Source: Litoribacillus peritrichatus (lineage in GTDB: Bacteria > Pseudomonadota > Gammaproteobacteria > Pseudomonadales > Litoribrevibacteraceae). Taken from it: a DNA stretch of 64,000 bases. The notes beneath the pieces were generated by a model. That model did not search any database. It worked only from the letters and a program-made list of their open reading frames with translations, and was not told the DNA's origin. A program made the position numbers and the translations under genes. The stretch spans positions 248,001-312,000 of the forward strand of contig NZ_BAABBN010000017.1 of the NCBI RefSeq assembly GCF_039537985.1, in the 5' to 3' direction. Numbering within the stretch: the stretch's first letter is position 1; every line of letters begins with the position of its first letter. Positions 41,535 to 50,608 of this stretch are shown one piece after another.

Positions 41535-42803
41535 CTACCAGGGCGTTTCCACGCCTAGGGCATTGGCCACGCGTAATGAGGAACGAACCCCAGCTTCCAG
41601 TAATGGTATGCCTCCTCCCAAATAAGAGCCACAGAACCAGAGTGTATTTTGGTTTTGGGTCATAGTGGTTTGGATGTTTTTGATGCGACGAATTGACTCA
41701 AAATTCATTAAAGGTCGTTCGAACGTCGCGGTTGCCAGGATCTTATCGGGGTTGATTCTGATGGTTGGGTGCCAGGTCTGGAAGACCGGCTGGCAATCTT
41801 TCACAGAAGGCATGGACTTATTCAGACACACCGTCGCCATTGGCCGTTGTTGCTGTTTGTCGATGGAGTAACAGACCGGAGACAATTTTCGCCAATGCAC
41901 CGGATAAATACTCTGATCCCGGTGCACCACCATGTCGCTTTGTTCAAAGGGAATCGCTGCCAAATCCTGCGCTGTTTCGGGCAGGTCGGCCTGAATCATT
42001 TGGGCTGCGTGTTGTGGCTGGGTTGCGACTACCACCTGATCAAAACTGAATTGTTCTCCGTTGGCCAGGGTTAAGGTGGGGGTCGGGCCTGCCATGGAGA
42101 TGGCCTGAATGTCTGCTTCGGTCTTTACCTGATAGCCTGTGGTTAATCGCTTTACTATGTCGGGCACGCCGTATTTGGCTTTCCAGACTCCTTCCTTGGA
42201 CACGCCGCAGGTGAGGTAATCAAGAATGATTTTGGCCGGGTATTGGTAAATGCTGTTGTAATCGCAAGTGCAAATGGTGGAAAGCATTGGCATCAGAACC
42301 CAGCGTACGAAAGACGAGTGCTTGTAGCCCGCTTGCTTTAAGAAGTCACCAAAGGTTTGGTTCGCCAGGTTCCAGTGAAAACCACGATCAATACGTTTTA
42401 AAAACTCCACCGCCTCCAAGGCATGGGAAATATTGCTGCGGGTAAACCGGTTGGGACCGCTGACAAACGAGTAGCTGCGTTGGCCGAACTGATAGTTTTT
42501 GTAGTGAAAAACCTGTTCCCCTGAAGCATCAAAAAATGCGCCAGCGTGGTCGGTTCGTTCAATTTCGACCCCAATGGTCTGATAGAGTTTGAATAGCTCA
42601 TGGTAGTAACCAGAGGTTATGATTCGCAAAGGAATATCAATATGAACGGGGGTGTTTTCTTCGCCAACGTTGACCGAATACGCGCCCATTCCTGGGGCTT
42701 TATGTCGTTCAAACAGAGTAACCTGAAATTTATCTTTCAGTAACCAGGCGGCGGATAAGCCCGCAATCCCACTGCCAATGACGGCTAACGTTGGCTTATT
42801 CAT
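41535..42803 (-). CDS. FAD-dependent amine-oxidase-type oxidoreductase
   Basis: 422 residues. The N-terminus has the dinucleotide-binding motif VIGSGIAGLSAAWLLKDKFQVTLFER (GxGxxG then acidic end of strand 2). Later features: VDIPLRIIT, DQVVVATQPQHAAQMI, and the FAD-closing motif LWFCGSYLGGGIPLLEAGVRSSLRVANAL. It resembles the protoporphyrinogen oxidase/phytoene desaturase/cyclopropane-linked oxidoreductase group, which often sits near lipid-modifying genes. Substrate not readable. Cysteine pair CTCDYN near residue 190 is notable. Single gene. Confidence 0.85.
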   Translation of the reverse strand: MNKPTLAVIGSGIAGLSAAWLLKDKFQVTLFERHKAPGMGAYSVNVGEENTPVHIDIPLRIITSGYYHELFKLYQTIGVEIERTDHAGAFFDASGEQVFHYKNYQFGQRSYSFVSGPNRFTRSNISHALEAVEFLKRIDRGFHWNLANQTFGDFLKQAGYKHSSFVRWVLMPMLSTICTCDYNSIYQYPAKIILDYLTCGVSKEGVWKAKYGVPDIVKRLTTGYQVKTEADIQAISMAGPTPTLTLANGEQFSFDQVVVATQPQHAAQMIQADLPETAQDLAAIPFEQSDMVVHRDQSIYPVHWRKLSPVCYSIDKQQQRPMATVCLNKSMPSVKDCQPVFQTWHPTIRINPDKILATATFERPLMNFESIRRIKNIQTTMTQNQNTLWFCGSYLGGGIPLLEAGVRSSLRVANALGVETPW

Positions 42804-43015
42804 TGATGTTAATCCCTTTGTGCAATGTTGTGGATGCTACCACCTTTTACTTTAAGGGTAACGATCTTAGAAACAAATGCGGTAAAATTTGTCTAACGGG
42901 TATGTTAAAGCCCTTATGTTAAGACCTTAATGATAAGGCGGTGTTGTTTTAGATCAGCGGTGGCTGGCTTAAACAGCGCACTCAATAAAAACAGCAATAA
43001 AGAGGAGGCGCGTCT

Positions 43016-43591
43016 ATGGACGATATGAGTGATTTTATGAAAGAAGTCGGGGATGTTCAGCCTCTTAAAAAACAAAATAAAGCCCAGATAAAAAAAGAGA
43101 AAGAGATGACTCCGGGTCTGCTGATCCGCAAACAAGCGGCGGTGGCGGAGACTCCGAAAGACCTCAACTTTCTGACTTCAGAGACCGAGTTCATTGATTT
43201 TGTTGAGCCACACGACCCTTTGTGGTTCAAAAAAGACGGCGTACAGGAGGGAGTCTATAAGAAACTGCGCCAAGGTAAATACACCATGGATGCACGTTTG
43301 GATTTGCACCACCACACGGTGGAGCAAGCCAGGGTTGCGGTGTTTGAGTTCATAGCGGACTGCCTTAGATACGACATTCGCACGGGCATCATTGTCCATG
43401 GCAAAGGAGAGCGGGAAGAGCCCAGGGCGTTACTGAAAAGTTACACCAATAAATGGCTGCGTGAAATTCCTGAGGTTTTGGCATTTCACAGTGCGTTGCG
43501 TCAGAACGGTGGCGTCGGCGCTGTGTATGTGTTGCTCAAGAAAAGTGAGCGGGAAAAAGATAAAAACCGGTTAAAAAACCGCCCCAAGTAA
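43016..43591 (+). CDS. Smr/MutS2-domain protein (SmrA/SmrB type)
   Basis: 191 residues with GAGGAGGCG before the ATG. The N-terminal 85 residues are charged and probably disordered; the Smr domain follows with ARLDLHHHTVEQARVAVFEFI (LDLHG-like motif), RTGIIVHGKGERE (HGKG motif) and VLAFHSALRQNGGVGAVYVLLKK. Smr domains cut nucleic acids; SmrB of E. coli cuts mRNA between collided ribosomes and SmrA is a related nuclease. The LHHH variant in place of LHG is typical of proteobacterial Smr proteins. Ends at a hairpin that includes its stop codon. Confidence 0.9.
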   Translation: MDDMSDFMKEVGDVQPLKKQNKAQIKKEKEMTPGLLIRKQAAVAETPKDLNFLTSETEFIDFVEPHDPLWFKKDGVQEGVYKKLRQGKYTMDARLDLHHHTVEQARVAVFEFIADCLRYDIRTGIIVHGKGEREEPRALLKSYTNKWLREIPEVLAFHSALRQNGGVGAVYVLLKKSEREKDKNRLKNRPK

Positions 43592-43616
43592 GCGGCGGTT
43601 TAGCGGCTTACTTGGG
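43576..43616. terminator. overlapping hairpins between smr and phoH, including the smr stop codon
   Basis: Two incompatible stems share bases: AAACCGCC/GGCGGTTT (43576-43583 with 43594-43601) and CCCAAGTAAGC/GCTTACTTGGG (43583-43593 with 43606-43616, 11 bp perfect). The smr stop codon (43589-43591) is inside both. They lie between convergent genes and probably terminate both directions. Confidence 0.6.
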
Positions 43617-43634
43617 TTGGTTCTCCAGGTGGGT

Positions 43635-45062
43635 TTATAAGTTCTGTTCGGCAAATTCGGCCAACTGGGATCTGGGGACACCTTGCAGTTGGACGGTGCC
43701 ACCCAACGGGAACTGGCGGAATCGCGCCGTCAGATACGTTAAGCCTGAACTGATCGGGTTCATGTAAGCGGTATCGATTTGAGACAAATTGCCTAAGCAC
43801 ACGACCTTACTGCCTGTGCCGGCACGGGTAATGATGGTCTTGATCTGATGCGGTGTCAGATTTTGAGACTCATCAATTAATATAATGCTTTGCTGAAAAC
43901 TGCGGCCCCGCATGTAGTTGAGGGATTTAAACTGCAGAGGCACTTTTTGCAGCAGATAATCCAGGCTGCCGTCGGTGCATTCGTCTTCGTTGTGCAGCGC
44001 TTCCAGATTATCCGAGATGGCTCCCAGCCAGGGTTCCATTTTTTCTTCTTCTGTGCCGGGAAGAAATCCGATGTCTTCGTCCAGTCCCTGAATGGTTCGG
44101 GTGACGATGATGCGTCGGTACAACTTGGAGATCATGGTTTGTTCGATGGCGGCCGCCAGCGCGAGAATCGTTTTTCCTGATCCGGCACTGCCGGTTAAGG
44201 TGACCAGATGTATGTCCGGGTCCAATAACAGGTTCAACGATAATGCCTGGTAGATGTCTCTCGGGGTGAGCCCCCAAGCCTCTCTTGCCATCAGTTTATC
44301 TTTGGACATGTCTTCCAGCGTGATGGTTTCAGGCGTGATATTAACCACTTTACCGATGAAACCGTAGGCATCCACCAGGAACTGGTTGTAATAAATATCG
44401 TATTCCAGCGTGTCTTTCGGAATGATGTGTCTGGTGCGCTTGCCCTCCGTCAGGGTTTCGACGTTACTGATGGAGTCCCAGAAGGAACCTTCCAGCTCAA
44501 CAAAACCTTGCGGCAACAAGTCGATGTCGGAGACCAGTTGATCTGTATGGTAATCCTCGGCCTGTAAGCCGCAGCCCCGTGCTTTCAGACGCATGTTGAT
44601 GTCTTTGGTGACCAGAATGAACTCTTTGTGGGGGGCGTGTTGTTGAAACTGGACGATTTGATTGATGATTTTGTTGTCGTTGAGGTCGTTCGGTAGAGGC
44701 TGGCTGAGCGAGGAAATGTTGGATTCCGGGGCGGTCATGAAGATGGCGATGCTGCCTTTACTCTGATGATCCGGCCGGTGAATCGGAACGCCTCGTTCGA
44801 CCTGATCGGGTGGCGCATTACCGATCAGCTCATCAATTTTTCGTATCACTTGCCGGCAGTCAGCAGAGGCTGTGTGTTTGCTGGATTTGAGTTTATCCAG
44901 TTCCTCCAGCACTGTGATGGGGATGGCCACCTGGTGTTCATCAAAGTTCATCACGGAGTTTGGGTCATGAATCAGGACATTGGTGTCCAGAACGTAGATT
45001 TTCGACTTGAGATCAGGCGTGGGCGTTCGGTTTACAGAATTAAGGCGTGTTGTTTTAGTCAT
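43635..45062 (-). CDS. PIN-domain PhoH-family ATPase (PhoH2 type)
   Basis: 475 residues. The N-terminal PIN domain has KIYVLDTNVLIHDP and ITVLEELDKLK (acidic nuclease residues); the C-terminal ATPase has Walker A LTGSAGSGKTILALA, Walker B IILIDESQNLTP and ARFRQFPLGG near the end. The PIN-PhoH fusion (PhoH2/YlaK) is a helicase-nuclease on RNA in other bacteria. It is cytoplasmic and single-gene here; a 356-base region with no gene precedes it. Confidence 0.93.
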   Translation of the reverse strand: MTKTTRLNSVNRTPTPDLKSKIYVLDTNVLIHDPNSVMNFDEHQVAIPITVLEELDKLKSSKHTASADCRQVIRKIDELIGNAPPDQVERGVPIHRPDHQSKGSIAIFMTAPESNISSLSQPLPNDLNDNKIINQIVQFQQHAPHKEFILVTKDINMRLKARGCGLQAEDYHTDQLVSDIDLLPQGFVELEGSFWDSISNVETLTEGKRTRHIIPKDTLEYDIYYNQFLVDAYGFIGKVVNITPETITLEDMSKDKLMAREAWGLTPRDIYQALSLNLLLDPDIHLVTLTGSAGSGKTILALAAAIEQTMISKLYRRIIVTRTIQGLDEDIGFLPGTEEEKMEPWLGAISDNLEALHNEDECTDGSLDYLLQKVPLQFKSLNYMRGRSFQQSIILIDESQNLTPHQIKTIITRAGTGSKVVCLGNLSQIDTAYMNPISSGLTYLTARFRQFPLGGTVQLQGVPRSQLAEFAEQNL

Positions 45063-45418
45063 AATTAACGGCCCTGTTCGTTGAGATTCCTAACTGAGTC
45101 TGAAAGGCCGATGTGACGGTTTCATTACGATTTCATACAAAGATATGTACGACAGCTCAAAAAGTGACGAAACAATGAACATCCGCCAAACCATCAAATT
45201 TAATCCTTATAAATTTGATAACTTAACTATACTTTAGTTGTTACAGAATTTCGGTCAAGTTTTACACCCGTTCAGCGGAGTGTAACAAGGACGTCGGTCA
45301 TCCGCTTATAAGCTTATTGTAAGGAAACTCATTTGAATGAGTCTCGGTGATGTCCTGCGTTTTTCATGGCTTAATTATAAGTCTATGGTCACACTGAGGA
45401 GAGGTTAACAATAGTCAT
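45063..45418. other. 356-base divergent region with dyads
   Basis: No credible gene; a 20-codon frame at 45175 lacks a ribosome-binding site. Two dyads stand out: ATCAAATTTA/TAAATTTGAT with a 7-base centre at 45193-45219, and ACTCAT/ATGAGT with a 4-base centre at 45327-45342. Both could be operators for phoH or the coiled-coil gene. The region is noticeably AT-rich around 45180-45260. Confidence 0.5.
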
Positions 45419-46048
45419 ATGTCTGCTGCAGGAACAGTCATGGAAGAAGATATGCTTAAAAAAGTGGCCAGCCGGGTTTTAAAAGAGGCTGGTCGTATTG
45501 ACTCACTGGTTGGGGAGTTTTCTGAAGTTAAAGAAGAAAGTACCCGCTCTGTGGATTCGATTGAAAGTCGTTTGCAATCCATGCTCGGTGACTTTGAAGT
45601 CTTAAAAGACCGTCTACAGACGGTGGAATCTCAGCTTGAAGAAGCCCAGCAAGAAAACTCGGTTGAAAATCTGGCAGACAGCGCAGAAGTTGAAGCGATG
45701 CGACGTGAACTGGAGATGTTGCGCAGCCAGAACGATGATTTTGCTCATAAAAATGCGGTACTGATGGCGACGGTTGAGCAGTTAAAGAAAGAAAAAGCGG
45801 AGCTGACGGAAGTGTCGGGTGAGTTAACCCGGTTTAATGCCGAAACCAACGTCGGGTCAGCGGCGGTGGTGCCGCGTGAGAACCCAAAAGGCGATTGGTG
45901 TTTGCATAAAGAGGTCGTTCCGATCATTATCTCTTATAAACGCGACATTAAACAATTGGAAGCGGATTTAGTGAAGTTGAAAGGTCGATCTGCTGTAAAT
46001 GAAAAGACAGAACCAGATACTAATGGTATGAGTGCTAAGTTCAGTTAA
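45419..46048 (+). CDS. coiled-coil protein of unknown function
   Basis: 209 residues, hydrophilic, no signal or membrane segment. Residues about 15-135 show the heptad pattern of a long coiled coil (IESRLQSMLGDFEVLKDRLQTVESQLEEAQ, EVEAMRRELEMLRSQ). The C-terminal part, KGDWCLHKEVVPIIISYKRDIKQLEADLVKLKG, is more conserved-looking and may be a small domain. GAGGAGAGG is upstream but 14 bases from the ATG, farther than usual; a stop codon just upstream rules out a longer frame. It precedes the 7TMR-DISM kinase gene by 18 bases and may work with it. I do not recognise the family. Confidence 0.7.
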   Translation: MSAAGTVMEEDMLKKVASRVLKEAGRIDSLVGEFSEVKEESTRSVDSIESRLQSMLGDFEVLKDRLQTVESQLEEAQQENSVENLADSAEVEAMRRELEMLRSQNDDFAHKNAVLMATVEQLKKEKAELTEVSGELTRFNAETNVGSAAVVPRENPKGDWCLHKEVVPIIISYKRDIKQLEADLVKLKGRSAVNEKTEPDTNGMSAKFS

Positions 46049-46066
46049 AAGCAGGTTTACGGATGT

Positions 46067-48538
46067 TTGAATAATACATCGAGGTTGTTCTTGCGTAGTT
46101 TAAAAAAAATAATAATAAGTAGTTGCTCTTTCTTGATGATTTTGTGGTTTGGTCTGGTGTTTAGCCATGCGGCCCTTGCTCATGATGCGTTGCAGGCCTC
46201 TGAGAATAACGCCGAACCACTGACCATCGGAGCGAGCGATGTATATTCATTGGATGAAACGTCTCAGTACATTGAAGATCAAAACGGTTCATATGATATT
46301 GACTTAGTGAAGGCCAATCGTGAACTCTGGCAACCCGCACCGGATGGTTCCCTGAATTTTGGTTACAGTCGGTCGTCTTTCTGGGTGCGTAGCCAATTTG
46401 TCAGTGCGCTTGCAGAAACCCTGATCATCAAAGGGGAGTACGCCTTGATTGATATGGTGGATGCCTGGATATACGTGAACGGAGTGCTGCATTCCAAATA
46501 TCAAACGGGTGATTCGCGACCCTTTGAAACCCGACCCATCAGCCACCCCCAATTCATTTTTCAGGTGCCTGCACAACCAGGCGACAAGATTGATGTTTAT
46601 TTCCGCCTGAAATCGGATGGCTCCATTACCTGGCCTGTGAAGGTCATGTCTCAGACGACCTTTAATGAACAACAGGCGGATGTGTTGGTCGTTCGGGGCG
46701 GTTACTTTGGCATTATGCTGGTGATGGTGCTTTATAACCTGTTTATCTACAGCATCATCAAGCAGCGAGCTTATGCCCACTATGTGTTGTTTGTCAGCTC
46801 GTTCTTATTTTTTCAACTGGTGTACGAGGGTTTGGCATTTCAGTACTTCTGGCCGAACATGTCTTGGTTCAATGCTTACGCAATTCCATTGAGTTACAGT
46901 TTGAATGAAGTGGCCATGATCAGCTTTATTCGGGTTTTTATGGAGCTGCCCGGAAAAAATCCGAAACTGGATTTGTACTTTCGGACGTTAATGATTTGTG
47001 CCATTGGCTTGGTTGTTGGCGTCTCTATTATTCCGTACAAGTATTTGGTGCCTATGGTGGTGATACTGGGCCTGCTGGTGACCGTCAGTGGTTTCAGTAC
47101 CGGTGCTTATCTTTGGTCTAAAGGGAACAAGTTCGCGCATTATTTTACGGTCGCCTGGGCGTTGTTATTAATTGGTTTGGTTCTGGGTAATTTGAGAGCT
47201 TTGGGGGCCATTCCGAGTAACTTTTTTACCGCCCACGCTTATCAGTTCGGGGCCGTGTTAGAAGTACTGTTGTTGTCGTTCGCGCTGGCCCGTCGAATTG
47301 ACATTGCCCAGAAAGAAAAGGCCAGAGCAGAGTACGAAATGATTCGGGCGCAAAGAGAGTCCATCATGAATCTGAAGCGTTATCAGGACTTGTACGATAA
47401 CGCTGTGGCCGGGATGTTTCAGAGCAATTTACAAGATCGCTTTATTCGGGTGAATGCCGCATTGGCCAATATGTTTGGTTACGAATCGCCTCAGGAAATG
47501 GTGTCTCAGGTGTCCTTGATCTCCAAGGATATGGCGGTTGATCCGCTGGACATGCGAATCATGTTTAAGCAGTTGCTGCATGAACAAACGATCATGGATC
47601 GTGAGCTTAAATTGCGTTGTAAAGATGGCAGTTTTGTCTGGGCTTCAATGACCGTCAGAACGGTATTGGACGTGGCCGGTAATGTGGATCATCTGGAAGG
47701 TTCTGTGGTCGACATTACCGAACGCAAATACGCCGAGACTTATCGGCAGGAAGAAGAGCGGCGCCGTATGGCTGCGCTCGAAGAAGTGGTGGTGGGTGTG
47801 GCTCATGAAGTGAGCACTCCTCTGGGCATTAATCTGACCAGCTTGAGCCTGATTCAGGATCGGGAGAAAGAACTCAAGCAGCAATTTGAATCGGGTAGAA
47901 TGTCCAAGCAATCGTTTCTGAACTTCATTGAAGTATTGGACGACGGGGTGACGTTAATGTCCCGCAACCTGAAACGCATCGATGACTTGGTTCATAACTT
48001 TCGTCAGGTGTCAGTGCATCATTTGGGCTACTCCCAGAATGAATTTGATCTGACCAGTTTGATTAAAGGCATTGCGTTGGGGGATGGTCCTGACCTGTCG
48101 GGAATTCAGCTTGACTTAGTGCTGCCGGAACAAGTGGATGCCTGCAGTTATCCTCAGGCCTTTATTTTGATTTTGAATAAATTGTTGGAAAACTCGATAC
48201 AGCATGGCTTTAAAGAGGGGCAGATCAACAAATCGGTGATGATTGAACTAATTGTTCAGCCTTCCAGAGTCCGGCTTATTTATAAAGACAACGGCAGGGG
48301 GCTTGCTGAGGTCGATAAAGAAAAAATATTCATGCCTTTTTACACCACTCAGCGTGGTGCGTTGGGGCGCAGCGGGCTGGGCATGTATATTTTGTTTAAT
48401 GTTGCTACTCAGTTGTTGCAAGGGCGGATTGAAGTGCTAGACCATGATGGTTTTGCCTTGTGTCTGGATGTGCCCCGCTATTTAGAAGTGGATGCAAAGT
48501 CCAGCGTTGTCCTGAATACTGATTCGGTTCGATTATGA
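46067..48538 (+). CDS. 7TMR-DISM sensor histidine kinase with PAS domain
   Basis: 823 residues; the start is a TTG, since an ATG in another frame is closed at once and the signal peptide (LKKIIISSCSFLMILWFGLVFSHAALA) needs the upstream residues. A periplasmic DISM extracellular domain (about 45-205) precedes seven membrane helices (about 215-415), then a coiled linker, a PAS domain (YQDLYDNAVAGMFQSNLQDRFIRVN), a kinase core with His580 in GVAHEVSTPLGIN, and HATPase_c (LLENSIQHGF, DNGRGL, GLGMYI). No response regulator is adjacent. DISM domains often bind carbohydrate. The stop codon overlaps the start of the next gene by 4 bases. Confidence 0.9.
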   Translation: MNNTSRLFLRSLKKIIISSCSFLMILWFGLVFSHAALAHDALQASENNAEPLTIGASDVYSLDETSQYIEDQNGSYDIDLVKANRELWQPAPDGSLNFGYSRSSFWVRSQFVSALAETLIIKGEYALIDMVDAWIYVNGVLHSKYQTGDSRPFETRPISHPQFIFQVPAQPGDKIDVYFRLKSDGSITWPVKVMSQTTFNEQQADVLVVRGGYFGIMLVMVLYNLFIYSIIKQRAYAHYVLFVSSFLFFQLVYEGLAFQYFWPNMSWFNAYAIPLSYSLNEVAMISFIRVFMELPGKNPKLDLYFRTLMICAIGLVVGVSIIPYKYLVPMVVILGLLVTVSGFSTGAYLWSKGNKFAHYFTVAWALLLIGLVLGNLRALGAIPSNFFTAHAYQFGAVLEVLLLSFALARRIDIAQKEKARAEYEMIRAQRESIMNLKRYQDLYDNAVAGMFQSNLQDRFIRVNAALANMFGYESPQEMVSQVSLISKDMAVDPLDMRIMFKQLLHEQTIMDRELKLRCKDGSFVWASMTVRTVLDVAGNVDHLEGSVVDITERKYAETYRQEEERRRMAALEEVVVGVAHEVSTPLGINLTSLSLIQDREKELKQQFESGRMSKQSFLNFIEVLDDGVTLMSRNLKRIDDLVHNFRQVSVHHLGYSQNEFDLTSLIKGIALGDGPDLSGIQLDLVLPEQVDACSYPQAFILILNKLLENSIQHGFKEGQINKSVMIELIVQPSRVRLIYKDNGRGLAEVDKEKIFMPFYTTQRGALGRSGLGMYILFNVATQLLQGRIEVLDHDGFALCLDVPRYLEVDAKSSVVLNTDSVRL

Positions 48539-49101
48539 GTTTGTGGTCTTTTGCGTGCGCTCTGTATGCTGAGCCAGGCGTAGAGCCCGCCTTACTCCAG
48601 TTGCAGGATGAGCACGGTGTTTCGGTCAATCACCTTTTAGCCGTGAGCTGGTTGCATGCTCAGAGGCGCAGTCCGGCTGACTGGTCAACGATACTGGTTG
48701 AGGAACGCCAGCTTGCCTTGAATGAAAAGGTCATCCTGCCGATTCGGGACTTTCGACGTTCGTGCAAGGGCGGGGTCAGCGATTTGCTTTATCAGCAGCT
48801 TAAAGCGCTAGAGTTGGTGGGTGAACAAGCCCAGCTGCGTTGGCTAGAAACCCGGTTACTCTCTCAAAGAAGCACGAATGAGCCGATGCCGCACACCGGA
48901 ACAGCAGAAAAAGTGACGTTATATCAGGCCGTGACTGATTATGTGGTGGCAAACGCTTCGGTATCTGATGCGGATGTCGTTGTGGTGGATTCAGCAATCC
49001 TTGCCGATGGGGAGGCTATGTCTGAAAAACTGGATGCATCGTTGACTGAGTTTGCCTGTCTGGCAGAACGAGGCATGGAATCATTGACTGACGCCAATTG
49101 A
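48535..49101 (+). CDS. DUF2390/TIGR02444-family protein
   Basis: 188 residues. SLWSFACALYAEPGVEPALLQLQDEHGVSVNHLLAVSWLH at the N-terminus and VILPIRDFRRSC, LYQQLKALELVGEQAQLRWLE later identify the DUF2390 family of helical cytoplasmic proteins; function unknown. Family members are usually about 150-170 residues, so the C-terminal 50 residues here (acidic, from VTDYVVANAS) are extra. That extension lies opposite the last 163 bases of the ParA-type gene at 48939. It is translationally coupled to the kinase by an ATGA overlap. Confidence 0.82.
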   Translation: MSLWSFACALYAEPGVEPALLQLQDEHGVSVNHLLAVSWLHAQRRSPADWSTILVEERQLALNEKVILPIRDFRRSCKGGVSDLLYQQLKALELVGEQAQLRWLETRLLSQRSTNEPMPHTGTAEKVTLYQAVTDYVVANASVSDADVVVVDSAILADGEAMSEKLDASLTEFACLAERGMESLTDAN

Positions 49102-49787
49102 ATGCTTTCCGGAAAAACCCGTTGGTCAAGCCAGTGCGTCAGTAGGTGTAGCGCACGTCTGTCTGTGGGGCTCATACGGTTAAGTTCGGTGATGCCCAGT
49201 CCCTGTTCATAAGCCTTAATAAACTGCTGGGTGTCTCGAATGATGGTGATGACGGGCAACTCCAATGAGGTTAAAAATCGGCTGAGCGTGTTGAATATTT
49301 TGGTATTTTGCCTTACCCGGTTGGCTACAATGCCCACAGGTATACGTTTTTCCCGATAAGCCCGGGTTTGCAGCAGTTTGTAGATGAATTGCTCTGCCGC
49401 TTTGATGTCTATCACCGAAGGCAGAACAGGAATAAGAATAATGTCTGAGTATTGAATCACCTCTTCTAATGCGTAATCCGGCATCGCAGCCGGGGTATCC
49501 ATAAAAACCAGATCGCATTGTGGGGGTGTTCTGAGTTGCCAGCTGCGTGTCTGATTCAGCTGATTTGGCTTATATCCGGGCAGGACTTGTACCGGCTTTA
49601 AGTGCGCCCCCCGGAGCAAAGCCCAGTGGGTACTGGATTGCTGGGCATCAAAATCCATGACGACTACATTGCGTTGTTGCGCGTAGAAAGCCGCCAGGTT
49701 GGTGGTTAAAGTGGTTTTACCGCTGCCTCCTTTGGCGTTTGTAATAAGAACTCTCGGCGTTTTAATTCGTGTGTATTGCCTTGCCAT
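48939..49787 (-). CDS. ParA-family ATPase
   Basis: 282 residues from ATG 49787 (AGGAA upstream); the frame runs to a TTG at 49853 but that extension is not conserved-looking. Deviant Walker A TNAKGGSGKTTLTTNLA has both Lys19 and Lys24; VVVMDFDAQQSSTHWA and LVFMDTPAAMPDYA complete the nucleotide site. The DQQS/THWALLRG layout resembles orphan ParA proteins that position other complexes (MipZ-, ParC- or McdA-like) rather than plasmid partition. No ParB gene is adjacent. The last 45 residues (Ser/Thr/Ala-rich) overlap the convergent DUF2390 gene. Confidence 0.9.
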   Translation of the reverse strand: MARQYTRIKTPRVLITNAKGGSGKTTLTTNLAAFYAQQRNVVVMDFDAQQSSTHWALLRGAHLKPVQVLPGYKPNQLNQTRSWQLRTPPQCDLVFMDTPAAMPDYALEEVIQYSDIILIPVLPSVIDIKAAEQFIYKLLQTRAYREKRIPVGIVANRVRQNTKIFNTLSRFLTSLELPVITIIRDTQQFIKAYEQGLGITELNRMSPTDRRALHLLTHWLDQRVFPESIQLASVNDSMPRSARQANSVNDASSFSDIASPSARIAESTTTTSASDTEAFATT

Positions 49788-49987
49788 AAAGTTTAAGTTC
49801 CTGTTACGAGATTCTTTTGTAACTTTTTTTGTTGAATGGTTGTTTAAAAACAAATTAAGCGTAAAATTTCGGTATCAGAACCTTTGAATTGAGAAATGCG
49901 AAACCGAACGTTTTTATTGTATAAATGTAGACTATAAAGTATACATCGTTCATTGGACTTAATTTCTTTAGACAGGATGTCGATATT

Positions 49988-50587
49988 ATGAAAATTATGA
50001 TCAAACTATTGATGTTGGCTTTGGTGGGCGCAATCGTTGCCCCTATGTTCATTAAAGGCCCGGATGGCCGACCTATGATGTCATGGCAAGACTTATTTTC
50101 ATCCTCTCCTGAATCTGCATACGTCCGACCCTCACAAGGTGCTTCACAGTTAACGACCGTCTACAAATGGAAAGATGAAAATGGCCAGTGGCATTTCTCT
50201 GACAGCCAGGTTGAGGGCGATGCCCATGAAACGCTTAAATACAACCCGAAAGCCAATATCATTCAATCGTTAGCCAAAAAAGAAGAACCTCAGGACTATC
50301 AGGTGGTGGCAGCGGCGCCGGGCATGAATCGCCATCTGGCGGCAAATGTGATGACGAATAAACCTCGTGATGAAGAAGAGGAATTGGCGTCAGCGTCAGA
50401 AGAGACGATCGTACAACGTCTTCGGGCTATGGGTGGCGGCGGAAATCAGAATGGAACTAGTTCGGGCGGCGTAGGTCTCACTACTATCCCATTATCCGAG
50501 GTGCCAAAACTGATTGAACAGGCGAAACAAGTTCAGGCATTGCTGGATGAACGTAATGAGGCGCTTGAAAAAGCACTTGGAAACTAA
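49988..50587 (+). CDS. DUF4124-domain membrane-anchored protein (copy 1)
   Basis: 199 residues. An N-terminal hydrophobic helix (IKLLMLALVGAIVAPMF) is followed by KGPDGRPMMSWQDLF, a short linker and the DUF4124 core TTVYKWKDENGQWHFSDSQVEGDAHETLKYNP. The C-terminus has a Gly/Asn-rich stretch and a helix IPLSEVPKLIEQAKQVQALLDERNEALEKALG. Probably inner-membrane anchored with the domain in the periplasm. Function unknown. The gene at 51492 is a shorter paralogue with the same blocks; the two flank an FKBP isomerase gene. Confidence 0.82.
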   Translation: MKIMIKLLMLALVGAIVAPMFIKGPDGRPMMSWQDLFSSSPESAYVRPSQGASQLTTVYKWKDENGQWHFSDSQVEGDAHETLKYNPKANIIQSLAKKEEPQDYQVVAAAPGMNRHLAANVMTNKPRDEEEELASASEETIVQRLRAMGGGGNQNGTSSGGVGLTTIPLSEVPKLIEQAKQVQALLDERNEALEKALGN

Positions 50588-50608
50588 TATTTAGAAAGGT
50601 TATCACCA

